24,341 nt of DNA from Betaproteobacteria bacterium UBA3031 (GCA_002367635.1 DFDI01000102.1:13422-37762), one strand, 5' to 3'. Positions 14,168 through 22,225 are shown, counted from the first letter of the stretch. The notes: generated from the sequence alone by a model not told the origin. A program made the numbers and translations.

Positions 14168-15454
14168 ATGGCAATTTGGTTAAAAAAAGGTATTTCGGCG
14201 GAAGATGATGCGGCAGACCTGTCTAAGGTTCGGTCTGTGGTCGAGGGTATTCTCGCGGATATTGAGAAGCGTGGGGATGAAGCTGTTCGTTTGCTGTCAA
14301 AGAAGTTTGATAATTGGAGTCCGAAAGATTTCAAGCTTAGCAAATTTCAAATTGAAGAGTGTTTGAAAAGCCTTCCCAAGCAAGTGATCGACGATATTAA
14401 GTTTGCTCAAGCACAGATTCGTAATTTTGCTCAAATTCAGCGTGATTCCATTAGGGATGTGGAGGTCGAGACTATGCCTGGCGTGGTGCTTGGCCATAAA
14501 AATATCCCAATCAATAGTGTGGGTTGTTATGTCCCTGGCGGCAAATACCCTATGGTGGCATCAGCTCATATGAGTATTGTTACAGCCAAGGTCGCCGGTG
14601 TTAAACGAATTATTGCTTGTGCGCCACCTTATAAGGGAAGTCCGCACCCAGCGATTGTTGCAGCGATGCATCTAGCTGGTGCTACAGAAATTTATGCGTT
14701 GGGAGGGGTGCAAGCGATTGGTGCGATGGCACTTGGAACTGCCTCGATCAAGCCCGTTGATATGATTGCTGGGCCAGGAAATGCATTCGTCGCTGAGGCC
14801 AAGCGCCAATTATCAGGTCGTGTGGGTATAGACCTATTTGCAGGCCCAACTGAGACACTTGTGATCGCGGATGACGCCGTAGACGGTGAGATCTGTGCGA
14901 CCGATCTTTTGGGTCAGGCTGAGCATGGTCCGAATTCTCCATCTATTCTTCTGACCACGTCTCGTCGTTTGGCGGAAGACACGGTTAAACAAATCAAAAA
15001 GCAACTGGAAGTGCTATCAACTGCAGAGATTGCGGGGGAGGCGTGGGCTAATTATGGGCAGGTGATCTTGTGTAAAGACAATGCTGAAATGGCTAAGGAG
15101 GCAGATCGAATTGCGTCCGAGCACGTACAGGTGATGACCAAAAATAATGATTACTTTTTGAATAATTTAACAAATTATGGAGCGCTATTTTTAGGTCCAG
15201 AGACTAATGTGGCTTATGGTGACAAAGTAATTGGGACAAACCATACGCTCCCAACACGAAAAGCGGCTCGTTATACAGGAGGGCTTTGGGTAGGTAAGTT
15301 CATAAAAACATGTACTTATCAGCGGGTAAAGCCTGAAGCTTCGGCGATGGTTGGTGAATACTGCTCTAGGCTTTGTGAGGTCGAAGGTTTTGCAGGACAT
15401 AAAGAGCAAGCAGATATTCGTATTCGTAGATATGGGCACAAGCGGGTTGTTTAG
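14168..15454 (+). CDS. HisD-family dehydrogenase, probable sulfopropanediol 3-dehydrogenase (HpsN-like)
   Basis: 428 residues, zinc-dependent NAD+ dehydrogenase of the histidinol dehydrogenase family. Zinc and catalytic residues are conserved: Gln250 and His253 (GQAEHGPNS), Glu318-His319 (SEHVQV), Asp352 (AYGDKVIG) and His411 (EGFAGHKEQ). The C-terminal region G-T-N-H-T-L-P-T-R-K-A-A-R-Y-T-G-G-L-W-V differs from the G-x-x-H-V-L-P-T-x-G-x-A-R typical of biosynthetic HisD, and no other his genes are nearby. To my recollection this pattern belongs to the HpsN branch, which oxidises 2,3-dihydroxypropane-1-sulfonate to sulfolactate in sulfonate-degrading bacteria. A strong ribosome site AAGGGGT sits seven bases before the ATG. 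No sulfolyase or sulfonate transporter is visible in the window, so another secondary-alcohol or hydroxy substrate remains possible. Confidence 0.72.
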   Translation: MAIWLKKGISAEDDAADLSKVRSVVEGILADIEKRGDEAVRLLSKKFDNWSPKDFKLSKFQIEECLKSLPKQVIDDIKFAQAQIRNFAQIQRDSIRDVEVETMPGVVLGHKNIPINSVGCYVPGGKYPMVASAHMSIVTAKVAGVKRIIACAPPYKGSPHPAIVAAMHLAGATEIYALGGVQAIGAMALGTASIKPVDMIAGPGNAFVAEAKRQLSGRVGIDLFAGPTETLVIADDAVDGEICATDLLGQAEHGPNSPSILLTTSRRLAEDTVKQIKKQLEVLSTAEIAGEAWANYGQVILCKDNAEMAKEADRIASEHVQVMTKNNDYFLNNLTNYGALFLGPETNVAYGDKVIGTNHTLPTRKAARYTGGLWVGKFIKTCTYQRVKPEASAMVGEYCSRLCEVEGFAGHKEQADIRIRRYGHKRVV

Positions 15455-15531
15455 CGCCTGAAGATCTGCAATTCCGTTGGGCGGCATAGTTGTGTACCTT
15501 CAAATCTTGACGTTAGGGTAATTCCAACCTT

Positions 15532-17190
15532 ATGTATGAAATAGTCACTCCGAGACCTGCGGCCACCCTCATACTTGTACGAGATGGTCAGGCTGGTTTG
15601 GAAGTTTTACTCGGAGAAAAAACCAGTAAGGTTAATTTCGCTGCTGGTGCTTTTGTTTTTCCCGGCGGCGCTCTTGATTCGACAGATCTTGGGGCTAACT
15701 TCGTGCTCTCAGGAACACTTACCGATGACGGAGCCAACCAAATTCTTGGAGTTTATGATGGTGCTCTGAGCTATTGGATTGCCGCAATCCGCGAGTGCTT
15801 CGAAGAAGTTGGTATTTTGTTCGCGAAACCTGCTGATAGTCTTCTGTTTGCGCAAGACGAATTCGTGGCGTTTCGGTCACAAAAAAGAGACGACCTCATG
15901 CGAGACGAAATTGCTTTCCAAGAAATTGTGAAAGAAGGAAATCTAGTCTTAGAGGCAGACCAATTACATTATTTCAGTCGCTGGATCACGCACGCGGGAA
16001 GTCCACGTCGATATGACACGAGGTTTTTCATTGCTCAAATGCCTCATGATCAAGTTGCACAACATGATGGTGGGGAATTGGTTGATCATTGCTGGCTGAC
16101 ACCGAGTGAGGCTCTTGTTTTGAGCGGTGAGGGCAGATTAAATTTAATGTTTCCAACGCAAAAGACTCTCGAGAAACTTCAGGAATTTTCTTCGGTAGAT
16201 GATGCATTAAATTATGCGCGCTCAGCTCGCCCGATCGTACCTATGGATCCAAGACTCACCATTGGGGCAGATGGGAAAAAACTACTTTTACCTGGAGATT
16301 ATGCTTACGCGGAGGCGGGTAAGCTCGACCCCGAACAACGAGGGACTGTATCTCGTGAGATAAAGCCAGGTGTCGCGGTCCAATTGGATAAGCGGGTGAT
16401 ACGGTTAACAGCGCCCAATCCCAGCGTTATGACTGGCCCGGGAACGAATACCTATATCCTCGGTGACGAGTTTAATGGTTTTCTAGTCGTCGACCCTGGA
16501 CCTGAAAGTCAGGAGCATATTGATTTGATTCGGAAGGTTACTTCAGATGAAGTGAAGTGGATTTTATGTACGCACACGCATGTTGATCATTCCCCCGGTG
16601 CTCGATTGCTGAGTCTCTATACGGGTGCGCGTGTATTGGGGCGTATATCGGATTACTTAGAGCGTCAAGACCAAACATTCAGTCCGCATGAGCAACCTAC
16701 AGACGGAGAGGCTATAAACTTCGGCGATGTATCGATTGATGTGATCCATACGCCGGGACATGCTTCTAATCATTTGTGTTTTTTGTTTACGGAAGCCCGC
16801 ATGTTGTTCACTGGTGACCATATCATGCAAGGTTCTACAGTCGTGATTAATCCACCGGATGGCGATATGTCGGATTACTTTAGTTCTTTAAATAAGTTGT
16901 ACGACTACCAGTTTGATTGGATTGCCCCAGGCCATGGATTTTTGATGGACAATCCTCACGAGGCGATTGATCGGTTATTGGTGCATCGTCGAAAGAGGGA
17001 GGGGAGAGTGATAAACGCTTTGTCCGTATTAGGCGAAGGAACGATCGATAATTTAACGATTAGTGTGTACGATGATGTCCCCCCAGCACTTCACCCACTC
17101 GCGAAACGATCACTTCTTGCGCATTTAATTAAATTGCAGCAAGAGCGAAAAGCACGTCAAGACGGCGATTTATGGATTAATTGCCCTTAG
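15532..17190 (+). CDS. NUDIX hydrolase / LACTB2-type metallo-beta-lactamase fold fusion
   Basis: 552 residues with two enzymatic domains. The N-terminal NUDIX domain (about 5-215) has G-A-F-V-F-P-G-G-A-L-D near 39-49 and, after an insertion, R-E-C-F-E-E-V-G at 87-94, resembling NUDT19-type CoA diphosphatases in which the Nudix box is split. The C-terminal metallo-beta-lactamase domain (about 285-550) opens with N-P-S-V-M-T-G-P-G-T-N-T-Y and has H-T-H-V-D-H at 348-353, TPGH at 407-410, TGDH at 427-430 and PGHG at 466-469, like LACTB2 and related hydrolases or ribonucleases. Both metal centres look complete. It starts 77 bases after the HpsN-like gene and ends eight bases from the convergent MFS stop. 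The ribosome site is weak. One plausible role is stepwise hydrolysis of a nucleotide or CoA derivative, but this is inference. Confidence 0.88.
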   Translation: MYEIVTPRPAATLILVRDGQAGLEVLLGEKTSKVNFAAGAFVFPGGALDSTDLGANFVLSGTLTDDGANQILGVYDGALSYWIAAIRECFEEVGILFAKPADSLLFAQDEFVAFRSQKRDDLMRDEIAFQEIVKEGNLVLEADQLHYFSRWITHAGSPRRYDTRFFIAQMPHDQVAQHDGGELVDHCWLTPSEALVLSGEGRLNLMFPTQKTLEKLQEFSSVDDALNYARSARPIVPMDPRLTIGADGKKLLLPGDYAYAEAGKLDPEQRGTVSREIKPGVAVQLDKRVIRLTAPNPSVMTGPGTNTYILGDEFNGFLVVDPGPESQEHIDLIRKVTSDEVKWILCTHTHVDHSPGARLLSLYTGARVLGRISDYLERQDQTFSPHEQPTDGEAINFGDVSIDVIHTPGHASNHLCFLFTEARMLFTGDHIMQGSTVVINPPDGDMSDYFSSLNKLYDYQFDWIAPGHGFLMDNPHEAIDRLLVHRRKREGRVINALSVLGEGTIDNLTISVYDDVPPALHPLAKRSLLAHLIKLQQERKARQDGDLWINCP

Positions 17191-17198
17191 ATTTCAGA

Positions 17199-18377
17199 TC
17201 AAACTTGTTTTTTGCCGTCCACCGAATTGAGGTGCTTTTTCTTCTTGATAGCTAGGAGGGCGCCACCGAAGGCAAGTGCCGATATTATCCAAAAAATTGC
17301 AGATGTACCTAGTGCTGCGCCAAAGGCTCCAAAAATTAATGGTAGAGCCACTAGATTGGCATGGATGATCGTCAACCTCAGTCCTAGAGCCTCCGCGATC
17401 CGTCCCTCAGGGGCGGTTGAATGCACGAGTGTCATGATGTTTGGCTGCGCGGAGCCCAGACCTAGACCAAGAACAAATGCGATTAATAGAAAAAATAAAT
17501 ACGTTTCTATGAATGGAAATATAAAAAAGCACACTGAGGCACATGCGAGCGTACTAATTAGTATTTGCCATTCTGTTGTATATTTTGTGATTAATGGCAT
17601 CAACAGCCGTATAGCAAATGTTGCCAGCGCGAATGAACCTAGTATGAATCCAATCTTTGATGCTGAAAGTCCGATTTTTGAACCATGAAGTGGAATCACA
17701 AAGTTTTGCAGGTCCCAACACATAGAAATTAATCCGGTGATGATCAATACATCCCTTAGTTCTTTATAGCGAAAGAGTTGAAATGGATTCGTAATTTTGG
17801 ATGAAGAAACTCGATTGGCTGTTGTTCTTTTATTTTTTTGAGTGAAAAATAATAATAACCCTGCGCATATTGATACGCCAAGGGGCAATAGGAACGATAA
17901 GCGATGTGAAAATTCATCGATAAGGACCCCTCCCAAAACAGGGCCTAAGAACCCAGAGATTGATACCCCCATGGCAAACCAGGAGAAGACCACAAAGCGT
18001 TTTCCTGGAGCACTTAATTCTCCGAGATATTGTTGCATCGACAGGATGGAGAACGTGAAGCCTGTCCCCACTAGGCATGCCGAAACAAGTAGCGGTGCGA
18101 GGTCTGCTGTTTCATAAGAAAATACGAGCGGTAGTATTGCACCAGTTCCAGTTAGAAAAATGCCAACAGCCGTAGGAATGAATGGGCCGACACTATCAAT
18201 CCATTTTCCAATCCTGACTGAGATCAGCATTGGGATCACTGAGAATAAAGATAAAATCACGCCAACGGTGAAAGCCGATGCGTCTTTATCAATGGCGTAA
18301 AGCGATACCGAAAAACGGGTAGCGACAAATGCTAAATGGCATAGAGCGGCGACGGAGATAAACCGAACGATGGGCAT
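17199..18377 (-). CDS. Major facilitator superfamily transporter
   Basis: 392 residues with about twelve hydrophobic helices in two halves around a basic loop near residues 195-215. The family loop between helices 2 and 3 appears as V-R-I-G-K-W-I-D-S-V-G near 54-64, and helix 5 carries G-F-L-G-P-V-L-G-G-V-L-I-D near 141-153, typical of proton-driven drug or metabolite exporters. Substrate unknown. It is the last gene of a minus-strand run (SDR, rhodanese, MFS). No Shine-Dalgarno precedes the ATG, and the strong hairpin of the upstream gene ends only 18 bases before it. A candidate promoter overlaps that hairpin, which would leave a leader of only about six bases. Confidence 0.9.
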   Translation of the reverse strand: MPIVRFISVAALCHLAFVATRFSVSLYAIDKDASAFTVGVILSLFSVIPMLISVRIGKWIDSVGPFIPTAVGIFLTGTGAILPLVFSYETADLAPLLVSACLVGTGFTFSILSMQQYLGELSAPGKRFVVFSWFAMGVSISGFLGPVLGGVLIDEFSHRLSFLLPLGVSICAGLLLFFTQKNKRTTANRVSSSKITNPFQLFRYKELRDVLIITGLISMCWDLQNFVIPLHGSKIGLSASKIGFILGSFALATFAIRLLMPLITKYTTEWQILISTLACASVCFFIFPFIETYLFFLLIAFVLGLGLGSAQPNIMTLVHSTAPEGRIAEALGLRLTIIHANLVALPLIFGAFGAALGTSAIFWIISALAFGGALLAIKKKKHLNSVDGKKQV

Positions 18378-18389
18378 TGATTTATAAGA

Positions 18390-18418
18390 ATTGTAAATAA
18401 ATCCGATTGAACTCTAAA
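18390..18418 (-). promoter_or_regulatory. Candidate MFS promoter overlapping the hairpin
   Basis: On the minus strand, TTTAGA (18418-18413, four of six -35 bases), a 17-base spacer and TACAAT (18395-18390, five of six -10 bases). The -35 lies in the hairpin loop and the spacer in its second arm. The predicted transcript start falls about six bases before the MFS ATG, in agreement with the lack of a ribosome site. Confidence 0.4.
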
Positions 18419-18436
18419 CGTTCAATCGGATTTATT
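18396..18436 (-). terminator. Perfect 16-bp hairpin ending the rhodanese gene
   Basis: AATAAATCCGATTGAA and TTCAATCGGATTTATT are exact inverted repeats around a nine-base loop. Read on the minus strand, the first arm contains the rhodanese stop codon and the second arm runs into TTTATTTACAATT, giving a rho-independent-like T-rich tail. It separates rhodanese from the MFS gene. Confidence 0.7.
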
Positions 18437-18826
18437 AAGTCCAGCTGAGAGCATTTGACTATAACCACCCTCAATGACGGGTACAGCATGGTACCCAAGA
18501 TTGTTCATGTATTTAGCGGCAGCGATCGCTCGGCCCCCCGCCGAGCAGTAAATCACAACCGGTTGTATTTTATCTGTGACGATTTGGGCTAGATTTTCTT
18601 TAAAGTCTTTGAGTGGAAGATGAATGGCCCCTTTGATGTGACCATCATCCCATTCCTTCTGAGTACGCACGTCGATTAACAAAACGTTATCAGAATCTAG
18701 GTGAATAGTTTCACTCGGTTTTAAGTTACTTCGTTTTGATAGATCTAATTCATTCCCCTGTGCATTAAGCATCATGAATAGGCTGCAAATGACAAAGTAA
18801 AGAATTCTGGATGTGACGGATTTCAT
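18422..18826 (-). CDS. Periplasmic rhodanese-like sulfurtransferase
   Basis: 134 residues: a signal peptide (about 1-22, ending M-L-N-A) and a single rhodanese domain. V-L-L-I-D-V-R-T-Q-K-E-W-D-D-G-H-I-K-G-A-I-H-L-P at about 48-71 is the standard rhodanese entry; the active-site loop is Y-C-S-A-G-G-R-A with Cys94. Single-domain exported rhodaneses such as PspE transfer sulfane sulfur in vitro; the physiological acceptor is unknown. The stop codon lies inside the strong downstream hairpin. It follows an SDR gene by 24 bases on the same strand, without a clear ribosome site. Confidence 0.88.
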   Translation of the reverse strand: MKSVTSRILYFVICSLFMMLNAQGNELDLSKRSNLKPSETIHLDSDNVLLIDVRTQKEWDDGHIKGAIHLPLKDFKENLAQIVTDKIQPVVIYCSAGGRAIAAAKYMNNLGYHAVPVIEGGYSQMLSAGLNKSD

Positions 18827-18850
18827 TTTTAAATTATTTAACCAAGAGCT

Positions 18851-19633
18851 TTAACGGGAAGAGACTTTTCTCAGTCCCCCATAAGTATCCCATGATGTAG
18901 AAACAAGCCAGCCACAATCGACTGGTAGATTGATACCCGTAATGGCTGCCGCGTCATCGCTTATCAGAAAAGCGACCGCTTTTGCAATTTCCTCTGGTTT
19001 AACCATGCGTCCTAGGGCATTTTTATTCAACAGAACTGGATCTCGTTCCATGGCTTCTATGGCGCTTTCGAGTGCTGGTGTGCTGGTATGTCCAGGTGAT
19101 ATTGCATTGACTCTGATCCCGTGAGGACCCCACTCGGCTGCGAGACATTCGGTTATGGCAACAACGGCAGCTTTTGCCGGAGCGTAAGCATGTAAGGGTA
19201 CGGATCGGTGAGCTGTAATAGACGCGATGTTCGTGATTGTGCCTATTTCGCGCTCGATCATGTATTTTGCAAATGCTACAGAGGTGAGGTAGGTGCCTCT
19301 TTGGTCGACACGAACAATGTTGTCCCAAACTTCCATTAGGAGTGCTTGAGGAGGTAGTGGTTGCTGAATGATCCCAGCACAATTGATGAGGTTTCGTACC
19401 GGCCCCAGATCTTTTTCAATTGACGCGGCTGTTTCGTTAACCTCTTCATCTTGTGTGACGTCGATTGAGTAGAAATAACCACCGATACTCTCGGCAATCT
19501 CCTTGCCTCTTGGGTTGATATCGGCGATAACTACGGACGTACCTCTTCGTGCTAATTCGCGTGCGCAAGCCTCACCAATACCACTGGAGCCGCCAGTTAT
19601 AACGCTAAGCCCTAATATTGGTTTCTGTGTCAT
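18851..19633 (-). CDS. Short-chain dehydrogenase/reductase (classical SDR, NAD-type)
   Basis: 260 residues. The cofactor motif TGGSSGIG is at 13-20; Asp38 at the end of strand 2 (V-V-I-A-D-I-N) favours NAD(H). N-C-A-G lies at 84-87, Ser138 in N-I-A-S, and Tyr150/Lys154 in Y-A-P-A-K complete the catalytic set. The C-terminal tail S-W-D-T-Y-G-G-L-R is a feature seen in sugar-alcohol or hydroxyacid SDRs, but I cannot name the substrate. First gene of a minus-strand run with rhodanese and MFS genes, and divergent (94 bases) from the hydroxyacid dehydrogenase gene at 19728. Confidence 0.88.
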   Translation of the reverse strand: MTQKPILGLSVITGGSSGIGEACARELARRGTSVVIADINPRGKEIAESIGGYFYSIDVTQDEEVNETAASIEKDLGPVRNLINCAGIIQQPLPPQALLMEVWDNIVRVDQRGTYLTSVAFAKYMIEREIGTITNIASITAHRSVPLHAYAPAKAAVVAITECLAAEWGPHGIRVNAISPGHTSTPALESAIEAMERDPVLLNKNALGRMVKPEEIAKAVAFLISDDAAAITGINLPVDCGWLVSTSWDTYGGLRKVSSR

Positions 19634-19727
19634 GCTGTTTGTCTTGTTGTTTTGTTAAGTTTAGTTTATTACGTTTCTCATGCGGTCGGTAATGTTTGTT
19701 TTGGGTCTGGACTAAGGAGCAAAAATA
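19634..19727. promoter_or_regulatory. Divergent intergenic region SDR / hydroxyacid dehydrogenase
   Basis: 94 T-rich bases (plus strand) that must contain both promoters. AAGGAG at 19714-19719, eight bases before ATG 19728, is a clear ribosome site for the rightward gene. No operator symmetry or well-spaced promoter stands out. Confidence 0.4.
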
Positions 19728-20606
19728 ATGTCAAAAAAAAAGATCCCTAAAGTGGGTTGTTTAGGTGCTGGCGTTCTTGGTGGTGCCATTATGGGGCGAC
19801 TGATTCGCGCTGGATTACCAACGCTTATTTGGAACAGGGATGTGAGTAAGCTGAGGCGACTGGAAGAGCTCGGTGGGACGCCGTGTGTTTCTCCAAAGCA
19901 GGTCGCAGAACAGGCTGAATTCTTAATTATTTGTGTGACTGATACAGATGCGGTTGAAACGATTGTTTTTGGTGAGGAAGGCATAGCTCAATCACGTGGT
20001 TTCGCTCACACGTTAATTGATATGTCCACGTGTGAGTCTGAACGAACTCGTTCTATGTCCGAGCGGTTGAAGTTGGAATCGTCCATCGACTGGCTTGATG
20101 CGCCTATATCTGGTGGGGCAATCGCTGCGGAAGAGGGGAGGATGACTATCATGGTTGGTGGTGCTCAGCCTGTTTTTGAGCGAGCGCAGCCAATATGGCA
20201 GGTTTTGGGCGGAAGGGTTACGCTAATGGGGGAGTCTGGAGCTGGCCAAGCTACGAAGATGATTAATCAGCTGTTGGTGTCTAGCGGCTTAGTCATGTTA
20301 GCTGAGGCTTGTTCATTAGCAGAAAAGATTGGGATCAACACGGATCAAATTCCACAAGCATTATTCGGGGGTAGAGCTGATTCAAGCCAGTTACAGGAAA
20401 TGTTTCCGAAAATGGCTCAATCCGAACATTCCATAACGGCGAGATCGAACATCATGCTTAAGGACCTCAAGATGATTGATAAGCTGAGTCAAAAGCATAA
20501 CCTCAGCTTACCATTGGTCAAGATTACTAACGACGCTTTTAAGAAGATGGATGCTGCGGGCCTTGGCGATAGTGACACGAGTGAACTGATCAAGTTATAT
20601 CGATAA
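19728..20606 (+). CDS. 3-hydroxyisobutyrate dehydrogenase-family (beta-hydroxyacid) dehydrogenase
   Basis: 292 residues, two-domain beta-hydroxyacid dehydrogenase. The Rossmann motif V-G-C-L-G-A-G-V-L-G-G-A-I-M at 9-22 carries Gly-Gly where most members have M-G-x-P/A. The substrate motif D-A-P-I-S-G-G is at 124-130, and G-A-G-Q-A-T-K-M-I-N-Q at 171-181 places the catalytic Lys at 177. Members oxidise or reduce 3-hydroxyisobutyrate, 3-hydroxypropionate, tartronate semialdehyde, sulfolactaldehyde and similar compounds. It is convergent with the MmsA-type gene, which acts on the semialdehydes this family makes; together they could form a hydroxyacid to semialdehyde to acyl-CoA route. Strong AAGGAG ribosome site. 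Arg37 after strand 2 (W-N-R-D) suggests NADP(H). Confidence 0.87.
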   Translation: MSKKKIPKVGCLGAGVLGGAIMGRLIRAGLPTLIWNRDVSKLRRLEELGGTPCVSPKQVAEQAEFLIICVTDTDAVETIVFGEEGIAQSRGFAHTLIDMSTCESERTRSMSERLKLESSIDWLDAPISGGAIAAEEGRMTIMVGGAQPVFERAQPIWQVLGGRVTLMGESGAGQATKMINQLLVSSGLVMLAEACSLAEKIGINTDQIPQALFGGRADSSQLQEMFPKMAQSEHSITARSNIMLKDLKMIDKLSQKHNLSLPLVKITNDAFKKMDAAGLGDSDTSELIKLYR

Positions 20607-20631
20607 CAGTCTCACGCCTATCCTGCCCCGC

Positions 20632-22125
20632 TTACTTCATAACAGGCATTGTAAATTCGGCACCACTTCTAGTATCTGTCGGCCATCGGGTTGTTACGGT
20701 TTTGAGGTGAGTGTAAAAACGTACCCCTTCGGGCCCGTAAGCATAATGATCTCCGAATAGCGAACGCTTCCATCCACCAAAGCTATGAAAAGCGACAGGT
20801 ACTGGAATGGGAATGTTAATACCCACCATTCCAACTTGAATGCGCGTTGAGAATTCCCGTGCGGTATGTCCATCTCTTGTAAATAGAGATACGCCATTAC
20901 CGAATTCGTGCGCATTAATAAGTTGAACTGCAGATTCGAAGTCATCAACCCTGACGATCGCCAAAACAGGACCAAAAATTTCTTCTTTATATATGGTCAT
21001 ATCAGGAGTGACATGATCGAAAAGACAGCCGCCGATAAAGAATCCGTTTTCGTGCCCTGCAACGGAAATATTTCTTCCATCCACTATTAATGAAGCGCCC
21101 TCTGAAACTCCTTTTTCAATGTATCCTTTTACTTTTTCAAGGTGAGCGCCTGTAACTAATGGGCCCATATCAGGTTCATTGACTATGCCATTTCCAATTT
21201 TAAGTTCCGTGGTCCGCTCGACGAGTCGAGCCACCAACTGATCGGCAATGTCACCGACAACAACACCGACAGAGATAGCCATGCAGCGCTCACCCGCAGA
21301 CCCGTACGCCGCACCCATTAACGCATCTACGGCTTGCTCGATATCCGCATCCGGCATAACAACTAAATGATTTTTTGCCCCACCGAGCGCTTGTACGCGC
21401 TTTCCATATTGCGTGCCCGTTCTGTATACGTATTCTGCAATTGGCGTAGAGCCTACAAAGCTAATCGCTGAAACTCTCGGATCACTCAGTAATGTGTCCA
21501 CGGCAGTTTTGTCACCTTGTATAACATTGAAAACGCCATCAGGAAGTCCCGCTTCCTTCAGTAAATCCGCCATCAGAAGGCTTGCAGAGGGATCTTTCTC
21601 AGAGGGTTTTAAAATAAATGTATTTCCACAGGCTATTGCCATTGGAAACATCCACATGGGCACCATGACGGGAAAATTAAAAGGAGTGATTCCTGCGCAT
21701 ACTCCTAACGGCTGTCGAACGGAATAACTATCGACTCCTGTCCCCACTTGTTCCGTGTACTCCCCTTTCAGTAGCTGCGGTATACCGCAGGCGAATTCAA
21801 CAACTTCTATACCTCTTGCAATTTCGCCTTTAGCATCTGAAAAAACTTTTCCGTGCTCGCTGGTGATCATTGATGCAAGATCGTCAATATGTTTTTCAAG
21901 AAGCTCTTTGAACTTGAACATCACGCGCGCGCGTTTCAAGGGGGGGGTGTTGGACCATGAGGGCAAAGCCTCGGTTGCGACCCGAATCGCTTCTTCAGTT
22001 TCCTGTTTTGAAGCTAGTGCAACGCGTGCAGCTACTTCACCAGTTGCTGGATTAAATACCTCTACCGTATTTTTTTCTTGTCCTTGATAGTGCGCGCCGT
22101 TAATAAAATGCTTAATTAATTTCAT
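20632..22125 (-). CDS. mmsA: CoA-acylating (methyl)malonate-semialdehyde dehydrogenase
   Basis: 497 residues, aldehyde dehydrogenase superfamily, MmsA branch. It oxidises malonate semialdehyde to acetyl-CoA or methylmalonate semialdehyde to propionyl-CoA with NAD+, CoA and loss of CO2. Landmarks: T-P-F-N-F-P at 147-152, the MmsA-type G-G-A-K-N-H at 248-253, where Asn replaces the general-base Glu of hydrolytic aldehyde dehydrogenases, and G-S-A-G-E-R-C-M-A-I-S with catalytic Cys281. The C-terminal H-S-F-G-G-W-K-R-S-L-F-G-D is typical. It lies downstream of an M81 hydrolase and a beta-alanine:pyruvate-type aminotransferase on the same strand, which supports malonate semialdehyde as substrate. 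GGGGG lies about ten bases before the start. Confidence 0.93.
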   Translation of the reverse strand: MKLIKHFINGAHYQGQEKNTVEVFNPATGEVAARVALASKQETEEAIRVATEALPSWSNTPPLKRARVMFKFKELLEKHIDDLASMITSEHGKVFSDAKGEIARGIEVVEFACGIPQLLKGEYTEQVGTGVDSYSVRQPLGVCAGITPFNFPVMVPMWMFPMAIACGNTFILKPSEKDPSASLLMADLLKEAGLPDGVFNVIQGDKTAVDTLLSDPRVSAISFVGSTPIAEYVYRTGTQYGKRVQALGGAKNHLVVMPDADIEQAVDALMGAAYGSAGERCMAISVGVVVGDIADQLVARLVERTTELKIGNGIVNEPDMGPLVTGAHLEKVKGYIEKGVSEGASLIVDGRNISVAGHENGFFIGGCLFDHVTPDMTIYKEEIFGPVLAIVRVDDFESAVQLINAHEFGNGVSLFTRDGHTAREFSTRIQVGMVGINIPIPVPVAFHSFGGWKRSLFGDHYAYGPEGVRFYTHLKTVTTRWPTDTRSGAEFTMPVMK

Positions 22126-22190
22126 GTGCTACTCGACCCCCATGCGTCATATTCTTTGAGTCATAAGTCTAGCTGTTTTCGATGAATTTT

Positions 22191-22202
22191 TCAGTCGACT
22201 GA
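22191..22202. promoter_or_regulatory. 12-bp perfect palindrome upstream of mmsA
   Basis: TCAGTCGACTGA is exactly self-complementary with no loop, so it suits a dimeric protein better than an RNA hairpin. It lies in the 100-base gap between the M81 gene stop and the mmsA start, about 66-77 bases before the ATG. No regulator is identified. Confidence 0.3.
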
Positions 22203-22225
22203 CGTTTCCTTAACTATTGCAGAAC

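Noticed and set aside
14168..15454. Histidine biosynthesis hisD
   Set aside because: The family is right, but the C-terminal motif differs from biosynthetic HisD and there are no other his genes; HpsN-like is preferred, not proven.
17212..17688. 158-codon open frame antisense to the MFS gene
   Set aside because: It mirrors the MFS coding frame, is basic and without recognisable motif, and has no ribosome site; typical antisense shadow.
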